Shown here: positions 1 through 7,738 of the stretch, piece after piece | How positions within the stretch are numbered: the first letter of the stretch is position 1 | Layout of the letters: each line of letters begins with the position of its first letter | Assembly (NCBI GenBank): GCA_026418535.1 | Contig: JAOABC010000001.1 | Location: forward strand, 248,001-312,000 | Source of the DNA: Hydrogenothermaceae bacterium | GTDB taxonomy: Bacteria > Aquificota > Aquificia > Aquificales > Hydrogenothermaceae | Direction: 5' to 3' | Length of the DNA: 64,000 nucleotides | Made by a program: the position numbers and the translations under genes | Notes under the pieces: generated by a model | What the model saw: only the letters and a program-made list of their open reading frames with translations | The model's database searches: none | Told to the model about the DNA's origin: nothing

Positions 1-302
1 CCGTGTCCTACCCTTCCGAGTTCCAAAATGAGCTTCAAGCTCCTGTTCTGTGGGGAACAAAGAGGGTTGGACCTGATCTTATCAGAGAGGCCGCTGTCCA
101 TAACATAGATTGGCAGGTTGCTCACCTCTACAACCCAGAATCTACCTCTCCAGGGTCAAACATGCCTAGATACCCTTGGTACTTTGAAAAGGATGAAAAA
201 GGTAACATAGTCCCTAACGAAAGAGGTATAGGGCTACTCACTTACATAATGTGGTTAGGTTCTTGGGAAATTAAACCTACAAAAGAGTGGGCTTTAAAGT
301 GA
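1..302 (+). CDS. ccoO: cbb3-type cytochrome c oxidase subunit II, C-terminal part
   Basis: This reading frame runs in from the left edge, so only the last ~99 residues of CcoO are present; the GTG at position 3 is not a true start. CcoO is the membrane-anchored monohaem cytochrome c subunit of the cbb3 terminal oxidase. The fragment shows the family signature after the haem site: GTKRVGPDL, then HLYNPESTSPGSNMP, then YPWYF, where the Met of SNMP is the expected axial haem ligand. The CxxCH motif must lie just left of the window. Two small membrane-protein genes follow on the same strand and complete the operon. The family assignment is firm; whether this is a separate CcoO or the end of a CcoN-CcoO fusion cannot be seen. 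Confidence 0.9.
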   Translation, partial: VSYPSEFQNELQAPVLWGTKRVGPDLIREAAVHNIDWQVAHLYNPESTSPGSNMPRYPWYFEKDEKGNIVPNERGIGLLTYIMWLGSWEIKPTKEWALK

Positions 303-320
303 TGTTAATTGAATTTGAAT

Positions 321-340
321 GGGGCTTTAGCCCCCATTTT
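321..340 (+). terminator. Hairpin with short T run after ccoO
   Basis: GGGGCT (321-326) pairs with AGCCCC (329-334) across a two-base loop and is followed by CATTTTAG. It lies in the 59-base gap between ccoO and the next oxidase gene. It could be a weak terminator that lowers expression of the downstream small subunits, or a 3'-end stabilising hairpin in a processed operon mRNA. The T run is short, so full termination is doubtful. Confidence 0.4.
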
Positions 341-361
341 AGTTAAGAGAGGTGTTTAGAG

Positions 362-649
362 ATGAGGATATCTCAGAGAACGATAGCTCTTATGACCTTG
401 TTCATATTCCTCTTTGTGGTAGGCTCCATCATAGCTGTTAGGACGGTTGCTTACCTCCAGGCAGGTTTTGAGTTAAAAGGCTTTTTAGTCCAAGTGATAA
501 CCTACGTTATCGCTCTAACTGGATGGTTGTTACTTTTTGTCTACGCTTATGTTAAGGGAGACTTTAAGGATATAGAAGGTCCTAAGTATGACCTCTTAGA
601 AAAAGAGGAAAAGATTATAGAAGCTGAAAAAAAAGCTGGGAGGTATTAG
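362..649 (+). CDS. Two-helix small membrane protein of the cbb3 oxidase operon
   Basis: A 95-residue protein with ATG start and an upstream AGAGGTG ribosome site. It shows two hydrophobic helices (about residues 8-30 and 42-64) followed by a charged tail containing GPKYDLLEKEEKIIEAEKK. It sits between ccoO and a CcoP-N-like gene, which points to an accessory subunit or assembly factor of the oxidase, in the position that CcoQ/FixQ takes in proteobacteria. It lacks the short single-helix architecture of classical CcoQ, so I do not give it that symbol. The function is inferred from context only. Confidence 0.65.
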   Translation: MRISQRTIALMTLFIFLFVVGSIIAVRTVAYLQAGFELKGFLVQVITYVIALTGWLLLFVYAYVKGDFKDIEGPKYDLLEKEEKIIEAEKKAGRY

Positions 650-652
650 AGA

Positions 653-877
653 ATGGCAGGACATTTAGAGAATACAAGGGCTATAGACAAGATTACCTAT
701 GTAACTGATGCTATTCCTACTTGGTGGGTGATGTTCTGGATAGGTTACATACTCTTTACAGTGTCTTACATAGTTTTTGACTGGGTTCCAGATTTCTTAA
801 GCTGGATGTCTGTTGTTGGTCAAGGTGCTGAAGCTGCAGATAAACATATCTGGTTAAGAGAGTTGATAAGAAACTGA
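653..877 (+). CDS. Stand-alone CcoP N-terminal (FixP_N-like) membrane segment
   Basis: A 74-residue protein starting 3 bases after the previous stop. Its core, residues ~15-42, resembles the N-terminal helix of CcoP/FixP: a DAIPTWW stretch (CcoP: NPLPxWW) followed by one transmembrane helix ending in YIVFDW. In typical CcoP this helix is followed by two CxxCH cytochrome c domains; here the protein ends after about 30 more residues and has no cysteine. A hairpin follows directly, so no cytochrome part is hidden downstream. It probably anchors or stabilises the oxidase, with electrons entering through CcoO alone. The similarity is judged by eye and is short. Confidence 0.6.
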   Translation: MAGHLENTRAIDKITYVTDAIPTWWVMFWIGYILFTVSYIVFDWVPDFLSWMSVVGQGAEAADKHIWLRELIRN

Positions 878-883
878 CTAAAC

Positions 884-908
884 AGAGGGGGAGATTCCCC
901 CCCCCTCT
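884..908 (+). terminator. Probable terminator of the cbb3 operon
   Basis: AGAGGGGG (884-891) can pair with CCCCCTCT (901-908) around a 9-base loop, just after the last oxidase gene. The downstream strand is pyrimidine rich (CTCCTTTCATCTATC, then TTTTT) but has no clean uninterrupted T tract next to the stem, so the terminator call is moderate. Confidence 0.5.
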
Positions 909-954
909 CTCCTTTCATCTATCTTTTTATCCTAAAGAATTTTGATCTCCTTGA

Positions 955-963
955 TGATATAAT
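955..963 (+). promoter_or_regulatory. Extended -10 promoter placing the start at the ATG of the next gene
   Basis: The sequence TGATATAAT (955-963) is a TGn-extended -10 hexamer. A start 6-7 bases downstream falls on position 970, the A of the following ATG. No Shine-Dalgarno-like sequence precedes that ATG, which fits a leaderless message. No good -35 at 17 bp is visible, as is common for extended -10 promoters. Confidence 0.45.
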
Positions 964-969
964 GTTTAA

Positions 970-2247
970 ATGAAGTTTTTTTATTTTGTTCTTGCTTTGT
1001 TAATTGGTGTCTACAATCTCTCTTTCGGAGGAGAAAAGTACTTGGAGAAAACTAACATAAACGGTATGGAATTTATACTTAAACAGACAAAAGGTCCGGG
1101 AATAGTGTCTGGAGTTTTTTTTATAAAGGGTGGAAGTATTGAAGACCCTTCTGGAAAAAAGGGGCTTGTAAACATAACTTTAAAGCTCCTTCTGAAAGGC
1201 TCGAAGAACTACAGTTCACTCAATATAAATAAATTTTTCGAAGACAGTGGAGGTTTTATATCAGCCTCTGTTTCTGAAGAGTTTTCAACTATAGAGTTTG
1301 CTGTCAGGGCTGATGATTTTGAAAAGGCTATAGAGATAATAAAGGATATCCTGGAAAACCCACTCTTCCCGGAGGATAAACTCTCTATCGAGATAGAAAA
1401 TGTAAAGTCTCAGTTAAGAGCCAAAAGAGAGGAGAGTTTTTCCTATGCTTTTGATAAGCTCAGATCAGAGGCTTTTAAGGAGACAGTGTATGAGGTTTCT
1501 CCACTAGGAAGAGAAGAAGACTTAAATGGGATCACTGTCTCAGATGTAAGGCAGATGTGGAAAAAGCTATTCAGTAGAGAAAGGTTCATCGTATCTATCG
1601 TAGGTGATCTACCTTTAGACAGAATGAAGTCTAAGCTATCCTTCTTTAACATTCCAAAAGGTGATATTCCTAATTTCCCTTCTGTAGAGATAAAGTCGTC
1701 TAAAGGCGGTTGTAAGTTTTATACTAGGGAAGGGGCTCAGTCAACTGTGCTGACCTTATATAAAGCCCCGGCTGTAAAGGATAGGGATTACTTCAAGTTC
1801 AGATTGCTCAACTCTGTCCTTGGGAGTGGTTTTACTTCAAAACTGTTTCAGGAGTTAAGAGAAAAGAGGGGTTATGCTTATGCTGTAGGTAGTGTATACA
1901 TGCCAAGATTAAACTTTGGTTCGATGGTTACTTATATTGGAACAGCTCCGGAAAAAACAGATGATGCTATCTCTGATATGAAGATTGTAATTGACTCTTT
2001 TGAGAAGATGGTTTCTGAGGAAGACATCAAAATCGCAAAAGAAAAACTGATCGGTGATTTTCTCATGGACCATCAGACAAGAGCGAAGCAGGCATACTAC
2101 CTTGGATGGTTTGAGGCTGTAGGTCTTGGATATGAGTACGATGAAAAATATCCTGATATTATAAGGTCTATAACTCTGAAAGACGTTGTAGATGTTTACA
2201 GAAAGTTCATAACTCAAGGCAGTATCTGTGTAGTAGTAAAACCATAA
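970..2247 (+). CDS. M16 (pitrilysin/MPP-like) family protein lacking the HxxEH zinc motif, exported
   Basis: A 425-residue protein with an N-terminal signal sequence (residues 1-20, hydrophobic, ending SFGG). The fold signature is that of M16B subunits: N-terminal half with KGGSIEDPSGKKGLVN, C-terminal half with LREKRGYAYAVGS, the Arg/Tyr-bearing segment of the family. The zinc motif HxxEH, expected around residues 68-72 after GLV, reads NITLK, so all metal ligands are missing. M16 heterodimers often pair one active and one inactive subunit, and this looks like the inactive partner; no active partner is seen in the window. The start at 970 is preceded by an in-frame-terminated ATG (962) and no ribosome site. 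Confidence 0.85.
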   Translation: MKFFYFVLALLIGVYNLSFGGEKYLEKTNINGMEFILKQTKGPGIVSGVFFIKGGSIEDPSGKKGLVNITLKLLLKGSKNYSSLNINKFFEDSGGFISASVSEEFSTIEFAVRADDFEKAIEIIKDILENPLFPEDKLSIEIENVKSQLRAKREESFSYAFDKLRSEAFKETVYEVSPLGREEDLNGITVSDVRQMWKKLFSRERFIVSIVGDLPLDRMKSKLSFFNIPKGDIPNFPSVEIKSSKGGCKFYTREGAQSTVLTLYKAPAVKDRDYFKFRLLNSVLGSGFTSKLFQELREKRGYAYAVGSVYMPRLNFGSMVTYIGTAPEKTDDAISDMKIVIDSFEKMVSEEDIKIAKEKLIGDFLMDHQTRAKQAYYLGWFEAVGLGYEYDEKYPDIIRSITLKDVVDVYRKFITQGSICVVVKP

Positions 2248-2264
2248 AACTTTGGAGGTCTGAA

Positions 2265-3089
2265 TTGATTTGGTTCACAGAGTATCAGACTAAAAATACG
2301 GGTTTAACTGTAAAGGTTAGGGAAAGTAAGAGTTTTCAGTCTGAGTATCAAGAGATACTACTTTTAGATACGTACGAGTATGGCAAGATGCTGGTTTTAG
2401 ATGGAGCCGTTCAGACTTGTGAAAGAGATGAGTTCATATACCATGAGATGTTGGCTCATCCGGCTCTCCTGTTTCATTCAAGCCCAGAAAGGGTACTGGT
2501 AATAGGAGGTGGGGATGGTGGAACTGTTCGGGAAGTTTTAAAACACAGCTCTGTGAAAGAAGTCAATCTCTGTGAGATAGACAGGATGGTAATAGAGGTC
2601 TCTAAGGAGTATCTTCCTTCCATATCCTCAAAGTTGTCTGATGAGAGAGTTAAAATCTTTGTTGAGGATGGTAATAGATTCTTAGATGAGAGAAAAGGAT
2701 ACTACGATGTTATACTTCTAGACCTATCTGACCCTGTCGGTCCGGCAGAGGCTCTATTTAAGAGAAACTTCTACCAGAAGGTAGAGCAGGCACTGAGGGA
2801 AGGTGGTATCATGGCAGCCCAGACTGAGTCTCCTTTTTTACAAGAAGAGTACTTTAGGACTGCTGTGAAAGAAATAAGGGCGGTATTTAAAAATAGCAAG
2901 ACTTACCTTGCTTTTATCCCAACTTATCCAGCCGGTATGTGGAGCTTTACTATAGCTTCAGACAGTGTAGACTTCTCTGATATAAAAGATACGAATATCA
3001 GTAGGTTGAATACAAAATATCTTTCTGATACAATACTAAGTTCTCTGTTTGTATTGCCGAAGTTTGTGTCTGATATGATTGAAGAATAA
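2265..3089 (+). CDS. speE: Spermidine synthase (polyamine aminopropyltransferase)
   Basis: A 274-residue aminopropyltransferase that moves the aminopropyl group of decarboxylated S-adenosylmethionine to a diamine or polyamine acceptor in the cytoplasm. The N-terminal beta domain, the dcSAM site GGGDGG (~residue 82), the acceptor-binding YHEMLAHP (~62-69) and the catalytic LDLSDPVGP loop (~151-159) are all present. It uses a TTG start at 2265, supported by TTGGAGGTCTGAA upstream. The next gene is a branched-chain polyamine synthase, so the pair should make spermidine or thermospermine and then branched tetra-/penta-amines, as in other thermophiles. Acceptor specificity cannot be read from the sequence. 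Confidence 0.93.
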   Translation: MIWFTEYQTKNTGLTVKVRESKSFQSEYQEILLLDTYEYGKMLVLDGAVQTCERDEFIYHEMLAHPALLFHSSPERVLVIGGGDGGTVREVLKHSSVKEVNLCEIDRMVIEVSKEYLPSISSKLSDERVKIFVEDGNRFLDERKGYYDVILLDLSDPVGPAEALFKRNFYQKVEQALREGGIMAAQTESPFLQEEYFRTAVKEIRAVFKNSKTYLAFIPTYPAGMWSFTIASDSVDFSDIKDTNISRLNTKYLSDTILSSLFVLPKFVSDMIEE

Positions 3090-3110
3090 ATTTCATAGAG
3101 AGGTGGTAAA

Positions 3111-4190
3111 TTGACAAAGGAGATCTTAGGTATTATCGCTTCAAGGGCTGCTGAGAAGACAGGCATAAAACTCTACGGTAGAAGTGTTGAGAGGGTTTTA
3201 GCCGGTCTTTTGGTAAGTTCTGACTTTTGGAAGATTGTAGACTGTGCAGACCAACCTGTTCCTGCTACATCTCAGATAGTAAAAGAGCTTGTAGCTGAAG
3301 GTATAGCAAAGATAGAGAACGATGAGATCCTGTTAACTGAAAAAGGGTTCAACATAGTAAAAGAGTTAAAGATTCCTCCTGCTGTGGATTACTCCTGCAA
3401 GGCTTGTGAGGGTAGAGGTATTCCTTTCTATGCAAATTTAGATTGGTATCATACCTTCCTACAAGTCACAAAAGATAGACCAAAGGCTATACAGGACTAT
3501 GATCAAGGTAGTGTAACTCCAGAGACTACTGTATCTAGGGTTCTGTTCTTAGATTCAAGGGAGGATTTAAGGAATAAAGACATCCTTGTTATGGGTGCAG
3601 AAGATGATTTAACAGGTCTTGCTGTTGCTCTTACAAGACTGCCAAGGAGAGTTTTAGTCTTGGATATAGACGAAAGATCTATAGATTTTGATAATAGAAT
3701 ATTTAAAGAACTTGGTATAGACAATGCAGAGGCCATAAGGTGGGATTTAAGGAATCCATTCCCGGAGGAGTGGATAAAGTCCTTTGATGTATTCATCACA
3801 GACCCTCCGGAAACTCTAAAAGCCTTCAAAGCTTTCATAGCGAGAGGCATAGCATCTTTGAAGTCTGAGGGAAGTGTGGGGTACTTTGGACTGACTCTGA
3901 GAGATTCCTCCATAACTAGATGGCATCAGTTCCAGAAGGCTCTAATCAACGACTACGGTATGGTTATAACGGACATCGTTCAGGACTTTAATGCTTATAT
4001 GAACTGGGATTATCACGCAGAGACCAAGGCTCAGGAAGTGGCACCTGTAAACAAGGTTCCAACAGATATATGGTACAGGTCAGCTTGGGTAAGAATGGAG
4101 GCTCTTCCTGGATTTAAGGGTGAGAATGTTCAGATAACAGACGAAGTGTTCGGGGAGCTCTACTTAGACGAGGAAGGTTCAACAACATAA
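3111..4190 (+). CDS. bpsA: Branched-chain polyamine synthase (N4-bis(aminopropyl)spermidine synthase)
   Basis: A 359-residue enzyme that adds aminopropyl groups to the internal nitrogen of spermidine to give quaternary branched polyamines, which protect nucleic acids at high temperature. Family features: N-terminal winged-helix-like region (~1-90), the CKACEGRGIP motif (~96-105), YDQGSVTPETTVSR (~129-142), the SAM-binding stretch GAEDDLTGLA (~161-170) and the acceptor loop TDPPET (~231-236). Length fits the Thermococcus/Thermus enzyme. It starts with TTG behind GAGGTGGTAAA and lies 21 bases after speE, so the two are one unit. Confidence 0.92.
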   Translation: MTKEILGIIASRAAEKTGIKLYGRSVERVLAGLLVSSDFWKIVDCADQPVPATSQIVKELVAEGIAKIENDEILLTEKGFNIVKELKIPPAVDYSCKACEGRGIPFYANLDWYHTFLQVTKDRPKAIQDYDQGSVTPETTVSRVLFLDSREDLRNKDILVMGAEDDLTGLAVALTRLPRRVLVLDIDERSIDFDNRIFKELGIDNAEAIRWDLRNPFPEEWIKSFDVFITDPPETLKAFKAFIARGIASLKSEGSVGYFGLTLRDSSITRWHQFQKALINDYGMVITDIVQDFNAYMNWDYHAETKAQEVAPVNKVPTDIWYRSAWVRMEALPGFKGENVQITDEVFGELYLDEEGSTT

Positions 4191-4235
4191 AATCTCAAGG
4201 GGGCTAGTAGGCTCCCTTCATCATTCATCTATACT

Positions 4236-4263
4236 TTGACACAGCCGAAATATTTCTTAAATT
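4236..4263 (+). promoter_or_regulatory. Candidate sigma-70-type promoter
   Basis: TTGACA (4236-4241) followed after 16 bases by TAAATT (4258-4263). It lies in the gap after bpsA and would serve the small membrane protein and ribBA. The -35 is perfect, the -10 only fair. Confidence 0.4.
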
Positions 4264-4291
4264 TATATTTAAAATCTAAGAGGTTTTGTTT

Positions 4292-4615
4292 TTGAATGTT
4301 CTTAAAATAGTTTTGTCTTTATTGTTTATTGGATTACTTGTCCACATTTATGTCAGCTATCTACCAGTTTGGGTGAAGAAGTTCCAGGAGATGGTTCTGG
4401 AAGAGCCTGTGAAGAAGGAGAGAGTTGTAAGAGAAGAAAAAAGTCCTCCTGTTGAGAAAAGAGAGAGTGAAAAGGATGAAGTACAAGAGAAGAGAGTAGA
4501 AGAAGAGTTAAGGAGGGTCCTTGGTATTCCGGAGAAAAAAGAGGAGAAAGAGGAGGAGAGTATCATTGATAAAATCATCAACTATATTAAAATGTTAAAA
4601 GAAAAATTCTTCTAA
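4292..4615 (+). CDS. Small single-helix membrane protein with charged coiled tail
   Basis: A ~107-residue protein. TTG at 4292 is preferred over TTG at 4286 because the ribosome site TAAGAGG (4277-4283) is 8 bases from the former but only 2 from the latter. One N-terminal hydrophobic helix (residues ~3-22) is followed by a highly charged, Glu/Lys-rich region (~35-90) likely to form a coiled coil, then a short amphipathic end ([17 protein letters not shown]). No family is recognised. It lies 10 bases before ribBA; no functional link is evident. Confidence 0.6.
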   Translation: MNVLKIVLSLLFIGLLVHIYVSYLPVWVKKFQEMVLEEPVKKERVVREEKSPPVEKRESEKDEVQEKRVEEELRRVLGIPEKKEEKEEESIIDKIINYIKMLKEKFF

Positions 4616-4625
4616 GGGGAAAAAC

Positions 4626-5858
4626 ATGAGGTTCAACACTATAGAAGAGGCCATAAAGGATATCTACGAAGGGAAGATGGTTATTATGGTAGATGATCCG
4701 GATAGAGAGAACGAAGGAGATCTGGTGATGGCAGCTGAGAAGGTAACACCTCAAGCTATAAACTTTATGGCTAAAGAAGGAAGAGGTTTAATCTGTCTCT
4801 CTATGCTCCCCGAGAGATTAAAGGAACTCGATATCCCTCTGATGACTCTAAACAACACAGACCCAAAAGGAACAGCTTTCTGTATATCTATAGACGCTCA
4901 TCCAAAGTACGGTAGCACTACCGGTATATCGGCTTTTGATAGAGCTCTAACTATAAGGTTAGCTGTTTCTCCGGATGCTAAACCCGATGACTTCGTAAAA
5001 CCCGGTCACATATTCCCCCTTATGGCAAAAAAAGGAGGTGTTCTAGAGAGAACAGGTCATACGGAGGCTTCCGTTGATCTTGCAAAACTTGCGGGGCTTT
5101 ATCCAGCTGGTGTAATCTGTGAGATAATGAAGGATGATGGGACTATGGCAAGGTTGAACGACCTGTTTGAGTTTGCCAAGAAGTACGACCTTAAAATAAT
5201 AACAATAGCGGACTTGGTCCAGTACAGACTCCGGAAGGAAAAGTACATAAAAAGAGAGGCAGAGGCTTTCTTACCCACAAAGTATGGTGTTTTCAAGATA
5301 TACGGTTACATAAACACACTTGATGAAACAGAACATGTAGCTTTAGTGATGGGGGATATAAACCCAGAAGAGCCCACTCTTGTTAGGGTTCACTCTGAAT
5401 GTTTGACTGGAGATATCTTTGGTTCTCTCAGATGTGACTGCCAGAACCAGCTACACAAAGCATTAAAGATAATAACCCAGGAGGGAAAGGGTGTCCTTGT
5501 GTACATGAGAGGACATGAGGGCAGAGGTATAGGTATCTTAAACAAGATAAAAGCTTACGATTTACAGGATAAAGGATACGACACAGTTGAGGCTAACCAT
5601 AAGCTTGGATTTCAATCTGACTTGAGAGACTTTGGAACCGGAGCTCAGATACTGTTGGATATAGGTGTTAAGAAGATGAGATTGATGACCAACAATCCAA
5701 GGAAGATAGTTGCTTTAGAGGGGTTTGGGCTTGAAATAGTGGAAAGAGTTCCTCTTTTTACTGGAACAAACCCTCATAATGAGAGATACATAAAGACTAA
5801 GAAGAACAAACTTGGACATATCATAGAAGAGTTTGAAGGTGAAAAGTGCGATATCTGA
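4626..5858 (+). CDS. ribBA: Bifunctional 3,4-dihydroxy-2-butanone-4-phosphate synthase / GTP cyclohydrolase II
   Basis: A 410-residue riboflavin-biosynthesis fusion. Residues 1-~200 form the RibB domain, converting ribulose-5-phosphate; its acidic loop [11 protein letters not shown] (residues ~19-29) is intact. Residues ~205-400 form the RibA domain, opening GTP; the zinc site C-x10-C-x-C ([14 protein letters not shown], ~260-273) and RGHEGRGIG (~297-305) are intact. Start ATG 4626 with AAGGGGAAAA upstream. The last 13 bases overlap the next gene, a multihaem lipoprotein, indicating translational coupling. No FMN riboswitch-like conserved core is visible upstream. Confidence 0.95.
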   Translation: MRFNTIEEAIKDIYEGKMVIMVDDPDRENEGDLVMAAEKVTPQAINFMAKEGRGLICLSMLPERLKELDIPLMTLNNTDPKGTAFCISIDAHPKYGSTTGISAFDRALTIRLAVSPDAKPDDFVKPGHIFPLMAKKGGVLERTGHTEASVDLAKLAGLYPAGVICEIMKDDGTMARLNDLFEFAKKYDLKIITIADLVQYRLRKEKYIKREAEAFLPTKYGVFKIYGYINTLDETEHVALVMGDINPEEPTLVRVHSECLTGDIFGSLRCDCQNQLHKALKIITQEGKGVLVYMRGHEGRGIGILNKIKAYDLQDKGYDTVEANHKLGFQSDLRDFGTGAQILLDIGVKKMRLMTNNPRKIVALEGFGLEIVERVPLFTGTNPHNERYIKTKKNKLGHIIEEFEGEKCDI

Positions 5859-6751
5859 TTGCTTTCCTTGGGATATTCCTGGTTTCTTGTGATAAAGTTA
5901 AAGAGATCTTCCAAGAGGAGGACTTACTGAAGAGACCCATAGCTCAGAGATGCGGAGACTGCCATCAGGAGATATATCAGCAGTGGAAAAACTCAAGACA
6001 CGCCTTGGCGTGGATTAGTCCAGAATTTAAAAGAGCTAGTGAAAATTACTCTAAAGAAAGATGTCTCTCTTGCCATGCTCCCTATGAGATAAATATAGGG
6101 GAAAAACCAAAACTGAGGGAGGCTAACCTCTCTGATGGTGTTAACTGTGTTTCCTGTCACTTTAAGGATGCAACTCAATCTATGCACGGTCCATACGATG
6201 TATTTTCACCTCCTCATCCTTCCACTAAAAATCTACAGTATACCAAGTCGGAGATCTGTAGTGGATGTCATCAAGAAACTTACAAACAGTGGAAAAGTGC
6301 AAATGTGGAGAAAAACTGTCAGACTTGTCATATGCAACCAAAGAATAGCAAGCTTATACAGAAGTTCCCTTTTGACTTGTTCCATACATCAAAAGAAGTC
6401 TACTACCATGGGTTCGTAGTCCCTACAACAAAGCCAGATTTTTTCAGGGTTCAGATCATTAAGGATAAAGATAGTACAACTCTCTATATAACCAACCTGA
6501 AGGTTCCACATAATGTTCCAACTGCAGACCATGGAAGCCCAAAATACTACATAGATTTACAGTTCTTCAAACATGGAAGTTTGGTGTACTCAGATGGGCA
6601 GACTATAACGAAGAAAGAGGCATTCGTTCCTAAACAGACAACAGAGATAAAGTTCAATACCGGTTTTGATTACGATAAAGTGGTGGTAAAAATAAGTAGA
6701 AAACTTAGCTGGGAAGATAGTCCTAAGAAAATAGGAGAATTTGAATTTTAA
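5846..6751 (+). CDS. Five-haem c-type cytochrome lipoprotein
   Basis: A 301-residue exported protein starting with GTG inside the ribBA end. The N-terminus is a lipoprotein signal (lipobox LVSC, Cys at ~15). Five CxxCH motifs are present: CGDCH, CLSCH, CVSCH, CSGCH and CQTCH, all within residues ~35-165, with [16 protein letters not shown] spacing like the cytochrome c554/c552-type multihaem family. The last ~120 residues are haem-free and beta-rich. It should be a periplasmic or outer-membrane electron carrier. The redox partner is unknown; neighbours are biosynthetic genes, so context does not help. Confidence 0.85.
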   Translation: MRYLIAFLGIFLVSCDKVKEIFQEEDLLKRPIAQRCGDCHQEIYQQWKNSRHALAWISPEFKRASENYSKERCLSCHAPYEINIGEKPKLREANLSDGVNCVSCHFKDATQSMHGPYDVFSPPHPSTKNLQYTKSEICSGCHQETYKQWKSANVEKNCQTCHMQPKNSKLIQKFPFDLFHTSKEVYYHGFVVPTTKPDFFRVQIIKDKDSTTLYITNLKVPHNVPTADHGSPKYYIDLQFFKHGSLVYSDGQTITKKEAFVPKQTTEIKFNTGFDYDKVVVKISRKLSWEDSPKKIGEFEF

Positions 6752-7166
6752 TATAATAGCTTACACAGACAATTATGAAACTAAAGTTTTAGATCTGTTA
6801 TCATCCCTCTTCAAAAAGAGATATACCAGTGAGTATCTAAGGTCTAACCTGTCTAATAGATACATACTCCTTGAAGGAAACACTGTAGTAGGCTTTTTAG
6901 AGTTTCTAACCGTCCTGGATAGTGGTGAGATTCTCATGATTGCTGTAGATAGAAAGTACCAAGGTATGGGTTTAGGAAAAATGCTGATAGAGTTTGCTCT
7001 CAGGATGATGAAAGACAAAGGGGTAAAGGAGGTTTACCTTGATGTATTTGTTGAGAATGACAAGGCTGTAAATTTTTATAGGAATTATGGATTTGAGGTT
7101 GTTCTTATAAGGAGAGGTTACTACAGCGATGGGGGAGATGCATTTTTAATGAGGAAGAGGATATAA
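6741..7166 (+). CDS. rimI: GNAT-family N-acetyltransferase, RimI-like
   Basis: A 141-residue GNAT protein beginning with TTG and overlapping the preceding cytochrome gene by 11 bases. The acetyl-CoA pyrophosphate loop is VDRKYQGMGLGKML (residues ~73-86, Q/RxxGxG/A), and the C-terminal DVFVENDKAVNFYRNYGFE segment is characteristic of RimI, which acetylates the N-terminal alanine of ribosomal protein S18. Function as an S18 acetylase rather than another protein acetylase is likely but not proven. Confidence 0.75.
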   Translation: MNFNIIAYTDNYETKVLDLLSSLFKKRYTSEYLRSNLSNRYILLEGNTVVGFLEFLTVLDSGEILMIAVDRKYQGMGLGKMLIEFALRMMKDKGVKEVYLDVFVENDKAVNFYRNYGFEVVLIRRGYYSDGGDAFLMRKRI

Positions 7167-7191
7167 TAGAATGAAAAAAGGAGTATAGGGT

Positions 7192-7719
7192 ATGCAGATA
7201 AAGGGCAGAGATTTAGAGTTATTGATAGACAGTAAAACCATAGAGGAAAAAATCAAGGAGATGGGACGGAATATCAGTATGGAGTTTGCAGGGGAAGATC
7301 TTTATGTCATAGGTATACTGAAAGGCTCGTGTATCTTCTTTGCTGACTTGGTGAGAGAGATAGAGGGAAGGGTCTATATAGATTTTATGCAGGTGTCTTC
7401 TTATGGAACTGGAATGGAGAGTTTCGGAGAGGTTATATTCATAAAAGATATGTCTGTTGATATAAAGGATAGGAATGTTCTTATAGTGGATGATATTATC
7501 GATACAGGTAGAACTCTGAAGGCTCTAGTAGAGGCCTTGTCCTTAAGGTATCCGAAGAAGTTAAGAACAGCGGTTCTGTTAGATAAAAAGGATAGAAGAG
7601 AGGTAGACTACGAAGCTGATTTTGTGGGTTTTACTATTCCAGATAAGTTTGTGGTTGGTTATGGTCTAGACTGGGGAGAGGAGGGAAGGAATCTAAATGG
7701 TGTTTACGTCGTAAGATAA
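7192..7719 (+). CDS. hpt: Hypoxanthine phosphoribosyltransferase
   Basis: A 175-residue purine-salvage enzyme forming IMP (and usually GMP) from the base and PRPP. The PRPP-binding motif VLIVDDIIDTGRTL (~97-110) is canonical, as are the GILKGSCIFFADL region (~41-53) and the C-terminal FVVGYGLDWGEEGRNL (~153-168). Start ATG at 7192 is preceded by AAAGGAG. It lies in a plus-strand run with short spacing on both sides. Confidence 0.93.
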   Translation: MQIKGRDLELLIDSKTIEEKIKEMGRNISMEFAGEDLYVIGILKGSCIFFADLVREIEGRVYIDFMQVSSYGTGMESFGEVIFIKDMSVDIKDRNVLIVDDIIDTGRTLKALVEALSLRYPKKLRTAVLLDKKDRREVDYEADFVGFTIPDKFVVGYGLDWGEEGRNLNGVYVVR

Positions 7720-7738
7720 TCTCTATGAGGTAAGATGT

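Noticed and set aside
4191-4235. Terminator hairpin after bpsA (AAGGG...CCCTT)
   Set aside because: The stem is short and interrupted and no T run follows; it was not strong enough to list.
4560-4640. Possible FMN riboswitch before ribBA
   Set aside because: The conserved RFN-element blocks are not visible in the short space before the gene, and a coding gene occupies it.
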